Shown one piece after another: positions 5,634 through 6,279 of a stretch of 6,279 bases of DNA (within the stretch, counting starts at the first letter, position 1; the number at the start of each line of letters is the position of its first letter). Source of the DNA: Elstera sp044372965. GTDB lineage: Bacteria; Pseudomonadota; Alphaproteobacteria; Elsterales; Elsteraceae. The stretch lies in NCBI RefSeq assembly GCF_044372965.1, contig NZ_JBILQX010000192.1, positions 1 through 6,279 on the forward strand, given 5' to 3'. Position numbers and translations under genes: made by a program. The notes beneath the pieces were generated by a model that saw nothing but the letters and a program-made list of their open reading frames with translations, did no database searches and was not told the DNA's origin.

Positions 5634-5792
5634 TGCAGAGGCGCTGCCTCTGCACTCCGCTTAAGGGCCAGTCGGCCCTTAAGAATCCCTTTCTTCTGGT
5701 CCCGGAATTGCTTTGGAATCAGGAATAAGAAAATGGGATTGCTAAGGGGCGACTGCCCCTTAGCTGGGGTCATTAGGGGCAAAGCCCCTAAT
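5634..5792. repeat. Intergenic palindrome array: four perfect stem-loops around a longer imperfect stem
   Basis: Almost the whole spacer between the binding protein and the permease is self-complementary. Stem 1: TGCAGAGGC/GCCTCTGCA (5634-5654, loop GCT). Stem 2: CTTAAGGGCC/GGCCCTTAAG (5660-5683, loop AGTC). Centre: AATCCC (5684-5689) pairs with GGGATT (5735-5740), extended imperfectly inward by TTTCTT with AAGAAA and CTG/TCC with GGA/CAG. Stem 3: GCTAAGGGGC/GCCCCTTAGC (5741-5764, loop GACT). Stem 4: ATTAGGGGC/GCCCCTAAT (5772-5792, loop AAA). None is followed by a T tract, so these are unlikely to be terminators inside the operon. They resemble mobile or REP-like intergenic palindromes of alphaproteobacteria. 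In mRNA they could stabilise the binding-protein message relative to the permease. Confidence 0.85.
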
Positions 5793-5819
5793 CCTGCCAC
5801 GCTCGAACAGGAGACGCCG

Positions 5820-6279
5820 ATGGCCGTGCGGCTGGATCACTGGAGAACCCGCAGCGAGTATGTCGTGATGCCCTTGGGCGCGCTACTGGTCTCGGCGTTG
5901 TTGTTTTCGCTGTTTTTATGGGCATTAGGGAAATCGCCAGCGGATTTTTTCGCTTTAATCTGGCGCGGCGGGTTCGGGACGTGGTTTTCGATCCAGAATG
6001 CTTTGCTGCGCGCGGCCCCGCTGATTCTGACCGCGCTGTGTGTGGCTTTGCCCGCGCGGCTGGGGCTGGTGATTATCGGCGGCGAAGGGGCGCTCGTAAT
6101 CGGTGGGCTCGCCTGCGCGATTGTGGCGCTGCCGGTTGCGGGCGTCTGGCCGGGCTGGGCGGTGATGGTTCTGATGGCGCTGGTGGCCGCGCTGGCAGGC
6201 GGCGTGTGGATCGGGATTATCGGTGCGCTGCGGGCGTTTCGCGGCGTGAACGAAACAATCGCCGGGCTGCTCATGGCCT
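5820..6279 (+). CDS. ABC transporter permease of the BMP/nucleoside type, 3' end missing
   Basis: The frame is open to the right edge, giving 153 residues of an inner-membrane permease that would pair with the upstream binding protein. The start ATG at 5820 has AGGAG six bases before it (5809-5813). The sequence is very hydrophobic: a first helix at about residues 15-37, further helices from about 62-80 and 82-107, and another at about 112-137. Family marks are LLRAAPLILTALCVALPARLG followed by GLVIIGGEGALVIGG (82-96), corresponding to the N-I-G-x-E-G-Q region of BMP-associated permeases, and RGVNETIAGLLM (141-152), the conserved cytoplasmic coupling stretch. A second permease and an ATPase should lie just beyond the window, as neither is present here. 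The order binding protein then permease suggests one operon from the sigma-54 promoter, interrupted only by the palindrome array. Confidence 0.88.
   Translation, partial: MAVRLDHWRTRSEYVVMPLGALLVSALLFSLFLWALGKSPADFFALIWRGGFGTWFSIQNALLRAAPLILTALCVALPARLGLVIIGGEGALVIGGLACAIVALPVAGVWPGWAVMVLMALVAALAGGVWIGIIGALRAFRGVNETIAGLLMA

Noticed and set aside
5634..5792. A CRISPR array or riboswitch in the stem-loop spacer
   Set aside because: The repeats are adjacent palindromes of different sequence with no regular unique spacers, and they match no riboswitch fold I know. They are better described as intergenic palindromes.
5618..5800. A 60-codon minus-strand frame across the palindrome array
   Set aside because: It is made of the stem-loop repeats themselves. 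Such frames are often annotated as small hypothetical proteins but are artefacts of intergenic repeats.
5837..6274. A 145-codon minus-strand frame opposite the permease
   Set aside because: Its Ser/Pro/Ala-rich product is the mirror of a hydrophobic GC-rich gene. The plus strand has a ribosome site and permease family motifs.

Overview
The window looks like chromosomal DNA of a Gram-negative alphaproteobacterium. Reasons: GC-rich coding DNA with long antisense open frames, a divergent AsnC-type regulator next to arginase and ornithine cyclodeaminase (an arrangement familiar from rhizobia and their relatives), a Tat signal on a solute-binding protein, a sigma-54 type promoter, and a string of intergenic palindromes of a kind seen in this class. 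A Rhodospirillales/Azospirillum-like host is my guess. The sequence alone does not prove it.

Layout, left to right. (1) Bases 1-861: the 3' part of a membrane-bound diguanylate cyclase, cut by the window edge, with intact GGDEF and inhibitory RxxD sites. (2) Bases 871-1308, minus strand: an Lrp/AsnC regulator that converges on the cyclase gene with only nine bases between them. (3) Bases 1309-1437: an AT-rich divergent control region with a candidate promoter and TTGGC/GCCAA half-sites. (4) Bases 1438-3428: arginase and ornithine cyclodeaminase, translationally coupled by an ATGA overlap. They turn arginine into urea, ornithine and then proline plus ammonia. (5) Bases 3539-4246: a small RTX-type calcium-binding protein with an unusual Asp/Asn/His/Trp-rich N-terminus and visibly lower GC than its neighbours, followed by a hairpin terminator. 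(6) Bases 4300-4506: an AT-rich control region with two 14-base direct repeats exactly 50 bases apart, a near-consensus -24/-12 (sigma-54) promoter and a GC-rich leader hairpin. (7) Bases 4507-5625: a BMP-family periplasmic binding protein of an ABC importer. (8) Bases 5634-5792: a dense array of perfect stem-loops. (9) From 5820 off the right edge: the first permease of the same importer.

Two units bear on nitrogen scavenging: arginine breakdown under a probable amino-acid-sensing regulator, and a probable purine/nucleoside-type importer behind a sigma-54 promoter. The cyclase and the RTX protein have no evident link to them.

I see no clear new multi-gene system. The points most worth following up are the sigma-54 promoter with its paired upstream repeats, the stem-loop array between the binding protein and the permease, and the odd N-terminus of the RTX protein. 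There is no gene-free stretch longer than 300 bases. I saw no tRNA, rRNA, CRISPR array or insertion sequence.
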